Positions 23,361 to 35,462 of a stretch of 64,000 nucleotides of DNA are shown piece after piece. Source of the DNA: Dipteronia dyeriana (lineage: Eukaryota; Streptophyta; Magnoliopsida; Sapindales; Sapindaceae); assembly GCA_032871835.1 (NCBI GenBank), contig CM065297.1, positions 29,025,598 through 29,089,597 on the forward strand. The letters are read 5' to 3'. The stretch's first letter is position 1; the number at the start of each line of letters is the position of its first letter. The position numbers and the translations under genes were made by a program. The notes beneath the pieces are model-generated. The model had not been told where the DNA came from and did not search any database. It saw only the letters and a program-made list of their open reading frames with translations.

Positions 23361-24376
23361 TCAAACCTTACCATTGGCAACATGGATTCTTTCCAGTCTT
23401 GTGTACTTTATTGGGTATGATAAATTGGAAACATTAGGTGTAATTTGGTTGGATGCTCCAGAATCTGGGAACCGATTTTGATCGGCCACTGAGCTTGGTA
23501 ATGCTACCATTGCAGCAATATTGGCATTTCCTTGTTGGTTTGCAGTAGATGCTTGAATAGTCTCATCCATTCTATAATAGCATTTGATTGATGTGTGTCC
23601 TAACTTCCCACAAATTTGACACTGTGGCTTGCTGTTATTTTGAAAATCCAATTGAGAACAGTGGTAGTTCCCTTCATTGATTAGCAAGTCCTTGTTGTAT
23701 TGACTCCAAACTAATTTCATGCTCTCAATTATGCTCTTTTGAATCAAGGCCGGACTCTTCAACTAACTCTTATTGATGTCCCCCTGTCGATAAAGACCAA
23801 ATAGAATGTACCGCACTTCCTCTTCCAAGGTAACTTTGTAGCCAACTGTAACAAGTTTATCAATATACCTCTTCATTTTAACAAAATAATCAGTCATAGA
23901 CATACCAAATTTCTTGGTAGTTGACCAATCCGTGCGCGAGATTGTCCTGTAAAAATCTTTTCCTAGTACTTCCAAGCAGCAAAAACAGTCTCATAGCCAA
24001 TAACTTGAGCATGAATTCCCTCTGTCAATGAAGAGAAAATCCAATTGAGAACAGTTTGGTCATGGCATCTTTAGGCAATATAGGTTGAGTTTTTTGTTGT
24101 TTGGTTTGGTAGAGTTTAGCAAGGGTCGTTGATTTCTCTAGTGATATGACCTTTTAAGTCACGGGTTCTAATTATTGTCATGATATGGGACTTCCACAAT
24201 AAATAATTTTCATCATCAAGTTTGACAGTGATAGTGAAATTGAGAGATTTTGAAGACAGGGGAAGTGAGGGTTGGTTTTCAATAGGGTTAGATGTGGTAT
24301 TATTTTGAACATGAGTGACATCAGTGATATTGGTTGAGGCCATTGGAGTGAGGTAAGAGACAGACTCTGATACCAA
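23361..24376 (-). pseudogene. RE1-like copia Gag and protease start
   Basis: 24376-24116 holds the N-terminus (VKLDDENYLLWKSHIM), 23975-23763 the Gag core (MSMTDYFVKMKRYIDKL), and 23762-23361 a CCHC zinc knuckle (CQICGKLGHTSIKC) and the protease motif FPDSGASNQI. A frameshift lies between the first and second pieces and a stop between the second and third. Family assignment comes from these motifs; the closest known type is transposon RE1 of Arabidopsis. Confidence 0.82.
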
Positions 24377-24654
24377 CTTAAAGTTTGAAAAACTAAGAAA
24401 GATTTGGACTAAAGCTCAACAAAAACTTGATTATGTTCGCTGAGTAAGACTTGTATATATAGTATAGCAGAATACAATTTGAAATAGAAAACATAGATAT
24501 TTAGATATCGACGTCTATTTGAAATCTAAAAGACTCTCCCAACTTTCAGCTTGGTTTGTTACTGACTAAAAGATTTGTATTTATAACAACATTATCTATT
24601 TACTCAATCTTATTTGATGACATAATATTAGAATATTTAATATCTTCAACAGAA

Positions 24655-24957
24655 CCAATTGCAGAAAGCGGAGAAGGAATTATTGTACATGATTATTTGG
24701 CTTGGTGTCGTCGGAATGGTTGTGTATATGGTTCGGTCTCCCTCCCTGAGGATAATGTTGTTTTATGGGCTGAGTCCTTCTTGGAAGATCATCGTTTTGC
24801 CCATGACGAAGGCACTGCTGGTTCTAGTATGGGGCAAAAAGTGGTTTCTAGTTGGATTCCTCTTAGTGCTGGAAAGTTTAAAATGAATGTGGACGCTGCA
24901 GTGATGGGACTAGGGGTATAATTGGTGTTGGTGTTATAATTCTGGATTTTGAGGACC
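24655..24957 (+). pseudogene. LINE-type RNase H, N-terminal half
   Basis: The frame reads YLAWCRRNGCVYGSV, then SWIPLSAGKFKMNVDAAV, and after a shift GIIGVGVIILDFEDRK. The FKMNVDAAV..GVGVIILD stretch is the first strand pair of the RVT_3-type RNase H domain found at the C-terminus of plant non-LTR retrotransposons. It stops at about 24957 where an unclassified element is inserted; the rest of the domain resumes at 29738. Confidence 0.7.
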
Positions 24958-26213
24958 GAAAATTCCCTTAAAAGTGTGTATTGCTATACATAGAGGGGGT
25001 GAATAGGTTTTAATCGAATTAATTACCAATTTTTCGATTAATCAATATTATCAAATATTACCCCAAATTATAAAGCATTCAATTAAACTAATTATGCTTA
25101 AAATAATAAATGACACACGATATATACGTGGAAACCCTTCGATAAGGGAAAAACCACGGGTTATCCTTCTAACCACATCCGATCCTCAAATCCACTATTG
25201 TAATTATGTTTACAACCTAAGTTGACCACCTAGTCACACTTCAAGGTTACTAACCCACCACTACAACAGACCTCAATAGTGATTCTTGATCAACTTGCTT
25301 GTGCAATAACCAATCAGTCACAAAACTTAACCTCAATGAAGAGTCAAACAACCTAAGTGAATATGATAAAATATTCAAACATACAAGTAGTGCTAGGCTA
25401 CACTAAATGCTTATTTAGGAATTCAAATAAGTCAACAAATACAATTCCTAGATATCAATGTCTAAATGCAAGTGCAAGAAGACTTAACTATATATAACTA
25501 TGGAGACTAATATCTAATTATCAAACAAAGGTCATTCAACAAAAGTTGTCATATAACATGGCAAAGAACAGTTAATGCAATTAACGAATGCAATCAATTA
25601 GACCTAAACAATATCTAAACGCAAAACATATAGATTTAGCTAGAAGGGTAAAATCGTCATAAATTCTAGCTATCACAAAACAAAAATCACAACCAACAAC
25701 CAACATTACAAGCATGTCATAAAAGTTTTTAAACATAATAACATGCATTTAATTTGCCATAAAAGCTAAAACCTAGGCATACATGTCATAGTAATGAAAT
25801 AATGAAGTCTAAGACATGTAGAGATTATCAAGTCATGAAACATATGAAGACTCATGCCTGAATGATTAAGAATGATGCTAGATGTTCATGGATGGAAATT
25901 TGGTTGAGTAAAAAAGTGTTCTTGGGAGCTCTCTCTCTCTCTAGGAGTCAATTTCTCTCTCTTGGATTTTAATTTCCGAGCTCTAGGTCTAAATGGGAAA
26001 GAAGATGACATATATATAGAGCAAAACAAAACGGCATCGTTTGGACACAAAATTTCCCAGATTCGCGTAGTGCGCGGGTCTGTGCATTGGTCCTTACTCG
26101 GATAGTGACCTGCGTATACCCGCACAGTAACCATGCAAGTGTCCGCACACAGAGACTAAAAAAACACGTCAGGTGAAAATAATATGTACAAGGTTATACT
26201 AAACAACCTAGAG

Positions 26214-26261
26214 TGGGGGTGGGGGTGGGGGTGGGGGGGGGGGGGGGGGGGGGGGGGAGGG
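26214..26261 (+). repeat. (GGGGGT)n and long poly-G run
   Basis: Three GGGGGT units followed by an almost pure G run of more than 20 bases. The outer copy has only GAGGGGG here, so the run expanded in the nested copy. The glycine-rich frame it creates is an artefact. Confidence 0.92.
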
Positions 26262-26799
26262 TGAATAGGTTGTCTCTCACTTTTGACAAATCTTTTGAGA
26301 CTAGTGATAAAACCTTGATAAACATACAAATTAACATTCAACATGATTGTTATGAGAAAACAATATATTTATGTATGCTCAAATCTCCACTCTTAGTCTA
26401 CAAAACATACAACAAGAATCAATGTATCTAATGAACAAGTATATTCAATGTAGACAAAATTCCATAAGTTGTACTTCGATTATTACAATGTGGTACTTTA
26501 CAACTTGACTAGAATATCACAAGATACAAAGTTATCTAACATACACAAACAATATTGTGTAAGGAAGTCAACTTACATATAAAGTTCTATCCACATTATT
26601 CAAATAACAATTACCAATATGAGAGAGATAGGGATAGAGAAAAGTTAACACAAGATATAACGTGGTAAACCTCCGAAGAGGAAACATCCACGGGTTAGCA
26701 ACCACCGGCAAACAAAATCCACTAGTAGATAAGAAAAGTACAATCTCTCAAGTGACCCCATCACGTAGAAACTATCCTCTTATCATACTCATGAAGATG

Positions 26800-27070
26800 T
26801 TGCCCTCATGCTCAACAATCCGAGGCCTCACACCTCTTATCAAGACATCCTTGCTCACCCTTCCTAATCCTCACGACCCTAGGCAAGACTTCTTGCTTAA
26901 CTATACGAGTCCTCCCGACTCTAGTCAAGACTTCCTCGCTCACCCTTTCGGATCCTCACGACCCTAGACAAGACTTCCTAGCTTGACAATCCTAGGTCTC
27001 CCACCTCTTGCCAAGACTTCCATGCTCAACAACATAGGTCTCACACCTATTGTCAAGACTTCCTTCTCAC
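26800..27070 (+). repeat. Degenerate tandem repeats in nested element
   Basis: Units of about 55-60 bp sharing CAAGACTTC(C/T), CTCAC or CTCAAC, and (C/T)CCTCACGACCCTAG or AGGTCTCACACCT. At least five units can be followed by eye. Confidence 0.65.
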
Positions 27071-29737
27071 AAGGTATCTAAGTGATCATGAATGCAAAAC
27101 GCAAACAAGCACGCAACATAGAATAAGATGATCAACAAATTCTATAGAAACTAGTATTAATCAATGAGCACACAAAGTATATTTTCTAGTTTATAATCCA
27201 AAAGTGACACCACACAAGATGATGCATGAGCATATGAAATATATGGATTAGGAACACTACATGAAGTTCTAGACATAGACAATAAAGTTCACAAAACAAG
27301 ATTGTCTAGATCTTATGCATGAATAAAAATCTAGAGCATGCCAAATTTCCAAACACATACTTTAAACCTAGATTTTATTCATGTTACTAAAGCTTGAAAT
27401 AAACATGTTCATGAAGTACATATTCAAGAATTTAGTACTAACACAAAATTGCTAGAAACACAATATATGATCAATCAAATCTCTAGCAATCATTTAAAGC
27501 ATATATTTACAAAATAGTCAATTAAACTCTAATAGACTCTAAATATAAAATCAAACGTGCTAATCCTAGATCTATTCAACAAATGAGTTCTAGCACATGA
27601 TAAGACTATTAATCATGAAAATAAAGTCAATCACGGCACAAGTAGTCCTAGATAAGATGCTAGCACAATACAACTCACAATAATGTGAAAACATAGGTTT
27701 GATTGAAACCTAACTCACAATCAAGTTTCTAATTAAGCACAACTAGCATTTAATTGAAGATCTACCACTCATCAACATATGTTCAAGTCAAATACACACA
27801 AGTAGAAAGAAGACCCAAGGTATTTGAACATTAGAATCAAGGAAATCAAAAGATAAACAAATACCTTGACAATTTCGAGTACAGTCACGAAAATGGTGCG
27901 ATCCACCAGAAAACTTGAACAAATGACTTCAAGGTTGCTTGGAGATGATAGAGGAATTCAATACAAAACTTCTTCAACTTGAATCACTCAAATCGGATAA
28001 GAAATGAGAGAGATATGGTGATTCAAAGTTGAGAGAAAAAACCTGGAAACTTTTCTGCACTACATTTTCTTCTTCTTTGGATTCAAATGAGAGAGAGAAG
28101 AGATATATAAAGGAGAGGGAACAAAAGAGCATGAAAGGATCAAAATAACCCCTTTGAGAATGCTTCCCCGAGATGGCACGTGGACATCTCTGGGCAGCAA
28201 GGAGTTGTGGCCGAGATGGCCACGCGTCATCTCAAGCTAGCACCATGTGATGGCCTTTGGCCATGGTGCTCCTCCATTGCGCTCCTCTCGCGTTCTTTGA
28301 CCGTTCTTTGGTCTCCGAACTCGAAATTCAAATCCGTTTGTGGATTACGAACCGTAACTCCCTCACAGACATGTACATATAAGATAATCAACCCATAAAA
28401 TAATAATTCAACTTGATATATGAAGACGAAGACAATGTATGCAATATGTGTTGAAAGTGTAGTATCTTTTGACTTAGAACTAGAAATCAATAGTATGAGT
28501 AACCGAAATTACCGGAACTCAATCAAGAATGATTTAAGACTTAGATCAAGTTCAATATCCATGTTATACAAACATATACACATACAAACACAATTCACAC
28601 TAGAATACAAACTACATAGAGATAGTCTCCAACCATGCACTTTCCAAAACATGTTATTTCCATACCAATGCATGAGCATTCACCTTCAAGTGTGTGAATG
28701 TGTTATACGTGGTTCACAATGATGCAGGGGCACAAATTTATGAATTGTGTATGTGTGTCTTAGCCTTGAAAGAGAAAATAAAGGTCTTAATATACCTTTG
28801 TAAAATCATGAAGCACTTTTCCCTTTGATGACTTGAACTTGCTTGAATAGTTTTCATTTCTTCTTTGAAGCTTGAATCATCATGAATCTTAGAAAACTAA
28901 ACAATACAAAGGAAATGTTGTTTTGATTAGAATAATGCAAACTTAACTCATAAACCTATCAGGTCATTGCGTGGGTCGGACCCGCACATAACCAGTGTAT
29001 CGGGAATTCAACATCCCAGCCCCATTTACAAGAGGCTCAAAACATGACCAAACGATGTCCAAACCTTTCGTATAATATACCGTTGGAATGGTATGGAGGT
29101 CCACTTTCTACTCCAATTAACAAAACATTATTTGGACGATAATGGAAAGAGTAATGGTCAAATGAGTTACCAAAGGTCAGATTTGAACTTTAACAAGAAT
29201 TCCCAAACTCATGGAATAAAACCATGTGACCAAAGACCGAGCTAAGAGAAGAGTGAGACCTTCTCAAATGGTCATTCAACGCGCTAAAACAAGCACACCA
29301 TCATGCAAGCATGGACATATCCGATCATGCAATGGAATATGAATTAAACACACAACAAACACACTATGAATGCATATAGACATCAATGAAGCACACATGC
29401 ATAACAAATCAAATGAAAGTGAGTGTGTGAGTGTGAGCAACACATAATGCATGTCAATACAAATGAAAATATGTGATCCATAAAAAACATGCAAGAAGAG
29501 TTATCAAAACATGAATGCACACTCATATAAACACACGACATATACGAATAAGAAATATGCATAAGTTGTGAGTGTGTGCAACTACATCTCTTCAAAGAAA
29601 TTAGGCAAGTGATATACCTTTGAAGCTTGAGCTTGGTCACGAACAAAGACGGTCTAAACTACCCTTACATTTGAATCCCCAAATGTGGTTTGTCAATCGA
29701 AATAAGCCAATAAAAAAATAAGGAACTTACAACGACC

Positions 29738-30123
29738 AAGTTTTAGCTTCCAGTGCTCAAACGATTAGAGCTGGGTATACGACACAGGTTGCTGAAACTT
29801 TATCGTTGTTGCATGGGTTGCGATTTTCTTGCGATATGGGTTTATGGCCATGTGAGGTTGAATCAGAAGCTCATGTTGCAGTCAATTTTGTCAATGTCAA
29901 AGATATTCCTTGCTCTTATGCTGGCTTGATCATCCATGATATTAAGGTGTTGCTTAAGTCTTTTCCAACCTTTTCTGTTAACTTTGTTCCTAGATCTTCA
30001 AATGCAGCAGCTCACTGTCTTGTCAAGATTAATCTTAATATTCAGTCTGATTGCTTTTGGTTGAAGGTGTTTCCTTTAAGCTTTGCTCATGTTGATATAA
30101 GGGAGTGCCCTCAGAAGGTGTAA
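29738..30123 (+). pseudogene. LINE-type RNase H, C-terminal half
   Basis: The frame carries VLASSAQTIRAGYTTQVAE, then LHGLRFSCDMGLWPCEVESE and NFVPRSSNAAAHCLVK, the remaining helices and His-containing loop of the RVT_3 RNase H domain (catalytic Glu in QVAETLSLLHGL, conserved Asp replaced by Glu in VESE). The stop is TAA at 30121. Together with 24655-24957 it makes one domain of about 200 codons. It is not attached to a reverse transcriptase in this window. Confidence 0.75.
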
Positions 30124-30184
30124 GCATGTTGCTTAGTGAATCCTTTTGTTCAAAAAACAAATCATATGCAATAGTTTGTTTGAT

Positions 30185-31440
30185 TGTTACTAATTAATAT
30201 TGAAAATTTCTCTACACCACATAGTTAATAATTACAAAATCACTTTAGCATCTTCCATCTTCACCACGTCTTTCTTCTCACTTTTCTATTATATTTCTCT
30301 CACTCTTTCTCAGCATACATTGGTGAAACACGAACGTAATTAGATTTAGACCCAAAATAGTAGTTTGGCATTACTCTAAGTGATAGGGATTTCAAAAAAT
30401 GAACAGATCTAGCTCATATTTTTATTCAATGTGTAAAAAACTTTTACTTTAATTACTTCATTGTCTTTGTAAATTACAAAATGATGTTGGTCTGATGGTA
30501 AAACTCCTCACACCGGCACCATAAGGTTGCAGGTTCAAATCCTCCCCTTCTAAAAAAATCCAAATTTATGTAATGCAATACTTCAAAAAAAAAATCATTC
30601 ATTTAATGGGTTTTGGTTTTGGTTGTATGTTGCAATAATTAAAGATTTAGTGAAAACAAAATAAAAAATTTTGAATTGCTTGAAAATATGATGCAGTAGC
30701 AAAATAACGTGTTTCAAGTTGCAAAGCAACACTATCTGCAAACCATGATTCTTCCTTTACTTCAACAACGTCACACTCTAAGCCAACATCTGCTCATTCT
30801 TTTTCGGCGTCTTCTCTCTCTGTCTTGTTTTAAAGTGATGGAAAAGAAAATAAAATGGGGGCATTTTGGCACTTTACACCTCTAAATGGTTAGTAACAAT
30901 CTAAACATTACTGATGGCTAAAATTAATTTTAACAATATTTTTGAAGGATTGGAAGTTACATTATTTGTTTGTTAATTGTTTGATACTTTGATTAACAAA
31001 AAAAGAAAGAGAGATTGTTAAAATAGAATAAAAGGCTTCATTTATTGACATTTTGACTAAACAACTTGACAACCCATAAAACTCCCCTCCTTAAAACCTA
31101 AATATTGGTTTTAGCAATCGCACCTCTAAATATTGGTTTAGATGTGCGATTACATTAGAATATACTTGCAACCACAAATAAGCGATAAGGCTGAAATGAT
31201 GTTGTATTATTGAATACTTAAAATTTAAGCAATTTTGATCATGTCATACAAATTAATCAAAATGGGCTCTTTTTTTTCTATTAAGTAATCCAGTACTATA
31301 TTTAAATTCATCGTATAGCTTAATCTGTCAGACATTCAGTGGCCGCACAGACCTTGCATTGTCTTTATATTCTAGTGTCAATGGAGCCTTCAATGCTGCT
31401 ACCTGCCCTTGGCTGATAAGATCCATCTGAATGCTTTTAT
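30185..31440 (-). repeat. Duplicated carbonic anhydrase 3' flank, copy 2
   Basis: Homologous to 21470-22690 throughout, and in its 30960-31170 part to 61585-61910. Here it stays attached to the last exons of the pseudogene, so this is the parental arrangement. Differences from copy 1 are scattered substitutions and short indels. Confidence 0.8.
30475..30600 (+). repeat. tRNA-derived SINE-like repeat, copy 2
   Basis: Contains a plausible RNA polymerase III A box (TTGGTCTGATGGTA, 30487-30500) and an exact B box (GGTTCAAATCC, 30532-30542) at tRNA spacing, followed by a tRNA-unrelated tail ending in an A-run (30588-30596). It lacks a foldable acceptor stem, so it is not a working tRNA gene. Confidence 0.55.
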
Positions 31441-32062
31441 TTTTAGATAGTCATTCACTTATAAATCTGGGTGACCACCTTGTACACTTGCGATCATATT
31501 CTGATAGAAAAAAAAATACCTCACCGAGAATGGTCCAAATGACGTCCCCCTTAAAGGCAGAAGTGGTAAAAGAACCAAGGTATCTGTAAAATTTGTGGTA
31601 GTTTTGCATCAATGGCTCTGTATTAAGCATCCCAATATCAACTTGAGTTACTTGCTTGTTTTTTGGATAGCTTTTTTGAGTGCATCTTCCAACTGTAATT
31701 ATATAAATATAATGTCTTCATTAATTCGTGTATACAAATATACAAATATACAAATCCACAATTAATTATATAATATTTATAACATATACATGTATAGAAA
31801 TTTACCTTGGCTAGGAATGGATCTACCTCCAAAGGAGAATTACCATTCTGATTGAGGATTCCGTTAACAGCGGTGCTGCCATCTTCTGTCTAACGGACTA
31901 GATGTAACTCCACTGAAAATCTGATATTCCAACCATGGAATATTAATGTTTATTGGCGAAAACAAATAATTTTTTTGAGATATATGTGTATCTCCTATTC
32001 ACAACGTATAAGGTGATATAAGGATAAAGTGTGCCAAAGGCCGAAGGAGTAGACATGCGCAA

Positions 32063-32190
32063 GGTTCCGGTCCGGTTCGAAACTGTCGGTTTCGGTTCCG
32101 GTCAGGTTCGAAACCGCCGGTTTCGGTTCCGGTCCGGTTCGAAACCGCCGGTTTCGGTTCCGGTCCGGTTCGAAACCGCCGGTTTCAGTT
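32063..32190 (+). repeat. 31-bp subterminal tandem repeats of hAT B
   Basis: Four nearly identical units of GGTTCCGGTCCGGTTCGAAA plus CCGCCGGTTTC, only 13 bp from the element end. hAT A has one degenerate version of the same motif. Subterminal repeats of hAT elements usually bind transposase, so this is a plausible binding array; CCGG and CG content also make it a methylation target. Confidence 0.85.
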
Positions 32191-32559
32191 CCGGATGGAG
32201 CCACACCAGAACCGCAACCGTAGATCGACGGTTCCTATTCGGTTTCGCTGGTTTGGTCCCTTTTTTTTATAATTATTACTATTATACTAATTTCAACCAA
32301 ATTACCAAAACGTAAGACATGTAATAATGTGAAATTGTAAATGAATTGCGTAAGGCTGTAAGCCGAAATTAAAATTGAAAAAAAAAACACTAAATACATA
32401 AATAGAAATAAATGTATAAAACTAAAAAATAAAAATTTGTCTTGCACTTAATTTGTACCAAAATTAAGTTGCCTGCGTATCCTCTTGGGGTTTAGAGGAA
32501 TCAAAGACTACATAGTTCTTTTACATTTTATTGTCTTTTACATCTATAAGTCTGTAACT

Positions 32560-33139
32560 AATCGGTGTCTTCCGTTCCGGTGTCGGTGGTGTAATCATCA
32601 TTGAAAAAATCGTAAATCACTTTTGGCTCCATTTCTTCTTGTCTATATTCAGTTTTTGTCCAATAATCAACACACACTTGGACTTAAATTGATTATGGAC
32701 TCAAAAGCGACAGTTTTGCATCCAAAATATTTCCACCGGTGCTAAACTCTTGTTCCACAGCCACTGTAGAAACCGGTGTTGTAAGAATCTTTTTAGCTAT
32801 TACAGACAAGATTAGGAGGTACTTTTAATGTTCCCTCCACCAATGTAGAATATCAAATTGATCCACATCACCATCTCTTATAAACTCAAATTTGGTACTT
32901 TGATAAGTTTCAGTCTCATAATACAAGACCGAACTTGATGAAGAAGAAGAAGAACCTCATAGTCTTTTGATCTTTTGGGATAACAGTGCAGACTCTGCCC
33001 TCAACACTCCAGAAGACCGAGTTTGGGAGACATTTTCATTTTGTGAAACACTAATGTTCAATGATGGACCATAAATTCTATGATATTCCTCATATAACTA
33101 ATAAAATAATGTCTTAATTGTAGAACAATAAGCATTAAT
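32560..33139 (-). pseudogene. hAT B transposase, C-terminal part
   Basis: On the minus strand near 32870-32590 the frame reads FDILHWWREH, then ILTTPVSTVAVEQEFSTGG, NILDAKLSLLSP and VCVDYWTK, the hAT dimerisation region. Stops fall after WWREH and after LLSP. Compared with hAT A it keeps Glu-Gln at the VAVEQEFS position where hAT A has a stop, so the two copies decayed independently. Confidence 0.82.
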
Positions 33140-35462
33140 TATGGGGAAAAAGCGGTTCAAAATGCAACGGAAACGTGAAAAATCAAAATTTAATAAAATT
33201 AGGGTTTGTGTATAAATAAAAATGTTCCCTTTTAATAACAAGAATCTTAACCCTAGATTAATTGATGTATATAAAAGTGTCATACCTTTTTTTTCGTGAC
33301 GATTGAACAAGCGCCGAATTGAATCCGCAAGATCTTCTAATCCAATCACGAATGTTAATCACCTAGGAGTGTGGGCTCCCTTTCTTTCATTGTATACCTG
33401 AGGATGGAAACAAACAAAATCTTTTTATTTGTTAGTTACAATTATCCTCCAAGAGAAAAATCCAAGAACGTCCGGTCACTTGTGAATTATCAATCTAATT
33501 GATTGAGTGAACCCGATTTGATTTTGTACACAAAACCCTTTTGATGTAAAAGATACTAGTGTACTATTAAAAACAAAAACGTTCTCTTTTTCTCTTTTCT
33601 CCTTGGCCGAATTCTACACCCTTTATCTATGACTTGATTGAATTTTGTCTATAGCAAAAACTAAAATTTTCTCCCTCAAAATTCTCTCTTGCTAGGCCAA
33701 ATTCTTTCTTGAAAATTACCTAGCATGGCCGAAATTTTCATTATAGAATACTTAGGGCTTACCGAAATTCACAAGGGGATATATATATATATAAGATCAC
33801 AAATCCTTTCCTAAGAAGGATTTAATTGGTTGGCAAGAATCCTTTCCTTACATGGATTTAATTGGTTGTTAAAAGTCCTTTACAAAGAAGAATTCTACCC
33901 TTAGGTAGATTTACTTGGTGACCAAGAATCCTTTTCCAAAAAGAATTCTTTCTTATACCAAGACTCCTAATCCAACTTATTAGTGTATTTGTAACCATGT
34001 TAAAGACTTCCTAATTTGATTAGATAAATAATTTCTTTTGTTTATCTACTTATTAAATATAGTCTTTAATATTAAATATACTACCAACAATAGTATAATT
34101 TTAGAAGACTAACTCCTACGAGGAAAAAGATGTTGACTTTTAATTAAATAATTAATTAATTACCAAATTAGTTAATTTCCATTTAATAAAATAATAAAAT
34201 AAAAATAATTTAATTAAGCTATTCTAAATAGCCTTGCCACCTAACACAAATATATGGGAATTTTTCTTATTTTATTAAATCCATTGGACCTTAATAAAAA
34301 GTCCACATGTGAACTAGGCCCATTCTTACAAAAAGAAACATGTTCACATGCCTCAATACAATTCTAGATGGACCCCTAAATTGGTCCGGTAGAATATATC
34401 AAGTGATCCATGCAAGTTCGTGTGGATTGGGGATCTCGGTGGGCTATCTAAATTTGAGCTCCAATAGACACAACTCAATCACAATCAACAAATGATTCAC
34501 TTAGGTTCGATCTATTTAATTTTAGTTCATTCCACTAAATAACTAAAATTGAACTCTTAAATAAAGATAGAATAAGTTGATGTTACTCATTCATACACTA
34601 GACAACCTTATTGGAGAAAGTGTATCCTCGTGAAGAATATCAGTAATCGTCAAGAGCTCATAGACCGCCTATAGTTCTCCAGGTTACCATATTTACTCAT
34701 ATGACCATATTTTGAACTCGGATATTTTGACTTGTCCAGAAGCCATGTTTCAATAGACACTATTGAAAACTTAATGTTAAGATTTAATATCCAATACCGC
34801 AAAACATCCATATGATGGTATTCTACTCTCATTAAATAAATGGAGTCACGATGTCCATATCTATAAATGAAATCCTCTATCGATTAACAAATGAATACCA
34901 CCAAACTATCGAGGATAGACTATGCTATATAATCGTACTCATTGATAGCTCAAATGATAACATTTGCAACCATAAGTCCATCATTTATCTCAGGATTGAG
35001 ATAGACTCTCCGATTGTCTTCAAATGAAAACTTTTATCCATTGACGGTTCTAGATAACGTATTTCATTGTGACCATATTCAATGCACCCAATGCACTAGA
35101 TTCTTTTGCCCAAAGACACCACACTGTGATGATTTTAGACTCATCATAACACATTTGATCCCACTCAAATGCTAGCAAAAGAATCTACAACTTTAACAAG
35201 ATAAAGGCGCCTAACCTTTTATCTTAAGTTTTGAATATTATTCAAGACTAACTAAAGAATTGTGTATACCTTATACATATCTAGATGTATGAACAATTCT
35301 TCTTTTCTCATAGCCTTTTGACCATATGTTTATTTACTTTTGACAATTATAATAATTAAACTATAAATGCTATAAGATTTGTTAAACTAGAAATCAATTT
35401 ATTAATATGAAAAGATTGTTAAATATAATATTACACTCTTGCGATCGAGCATAATCCCAACA
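33140..35462 (-). mobile_element. Solo LTR of the copia C family
   Basis: About 2.3 kb matching the LTRs at 39632-41914 and 47056-49310 in reverse: its right end (CATAATCCCAACA) is the reverse complement of TGTTGGGATTATG, and its left end (TATGGGGAAAAAGCGGTTC) corresponds to GAACCGATTTTTCCTACA. Flanking bases TTAAT and TTAAA suggest a 5-bp target duplication with one change. No internal region is present, as expected from recombination between two LTRs. Confidence 0.82.

Larger units (their letters stand above)
22690..24651 (-). mobile_element. 3'-truncated copia element, RE1-like
   Basis: On the minus strand: a short 5' LTR (24386-24651, 266 bp, TGTTGAAGAT...TTTTTCA), an iMet primer site (TTGGTATCAGAGTC, about 24364-24378), gag, protease and the first part of integrase, then an abrupt end at about 22690 against the carbonic anhydrase exon. 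No 3' LTR is present. The 5' LTR includes a TATATATA stretch near 24452. Confidence 0.75.
26175..28958. mobile_element. Unclassified non-coding element (nested copy)
   Basis: Flanked by a perfect 6-bp repeat TCAGGT (26169-26174 and 28959-28964). Its left part repeats the marks of the outer copy in the same order and orientation: a G-rich run before GGGTGAATAGGTT (26260-26272), AACGTGGTAAACC, and ATCCACGGGTTAG; its right part has ATATACCTTTGTAAA. It also holds degenerate tandem CTCACGACCCTAG..CAAGACTTCC units (26800-27070). No coding region is recognised. It is therefore a member of the same family inserted into another member. Confidence 0.6.
24958..29735. mobile_element. Unclassified non-coding element (outer copy)
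   Basis: The insertion splits an RNase H frame; its flanks read GAGGACCGAAAA and ACGACCAAGTTTT, so GACCRA may be the target duplication. About 2.0 kb remains after removing the nested copy. Marks near the left end are ATAGAGGGGGTGAATAGGTT (24991-25010) and ACGTGGAAACCC...AACCACGGG; near the right end ATATACCTTTGAAGC. Nothing in it looks coding. It has no LTR pair or terminal inverted repeat I can see, so the class is open. Confidence 0.55.

Noticed and set aside
26213..26431. Glycine/valine-rich frame
   Set aside because: Produced by the GGGGGT and poly-G run; no conserved sequence after it.
28180..28490. Opposed frames in the GC-richer part of the nested element
   Set aside because: No family resemblance; the area is a GC-rich leader-like block in a non-coding repeat.
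30475..30600. Functional tRNA gene
   Set aside because: A and B boxes are present but no acceptor stem or anticodon arm can be formed; a duplicated degenerate copy at 21738 fits a SINE better.
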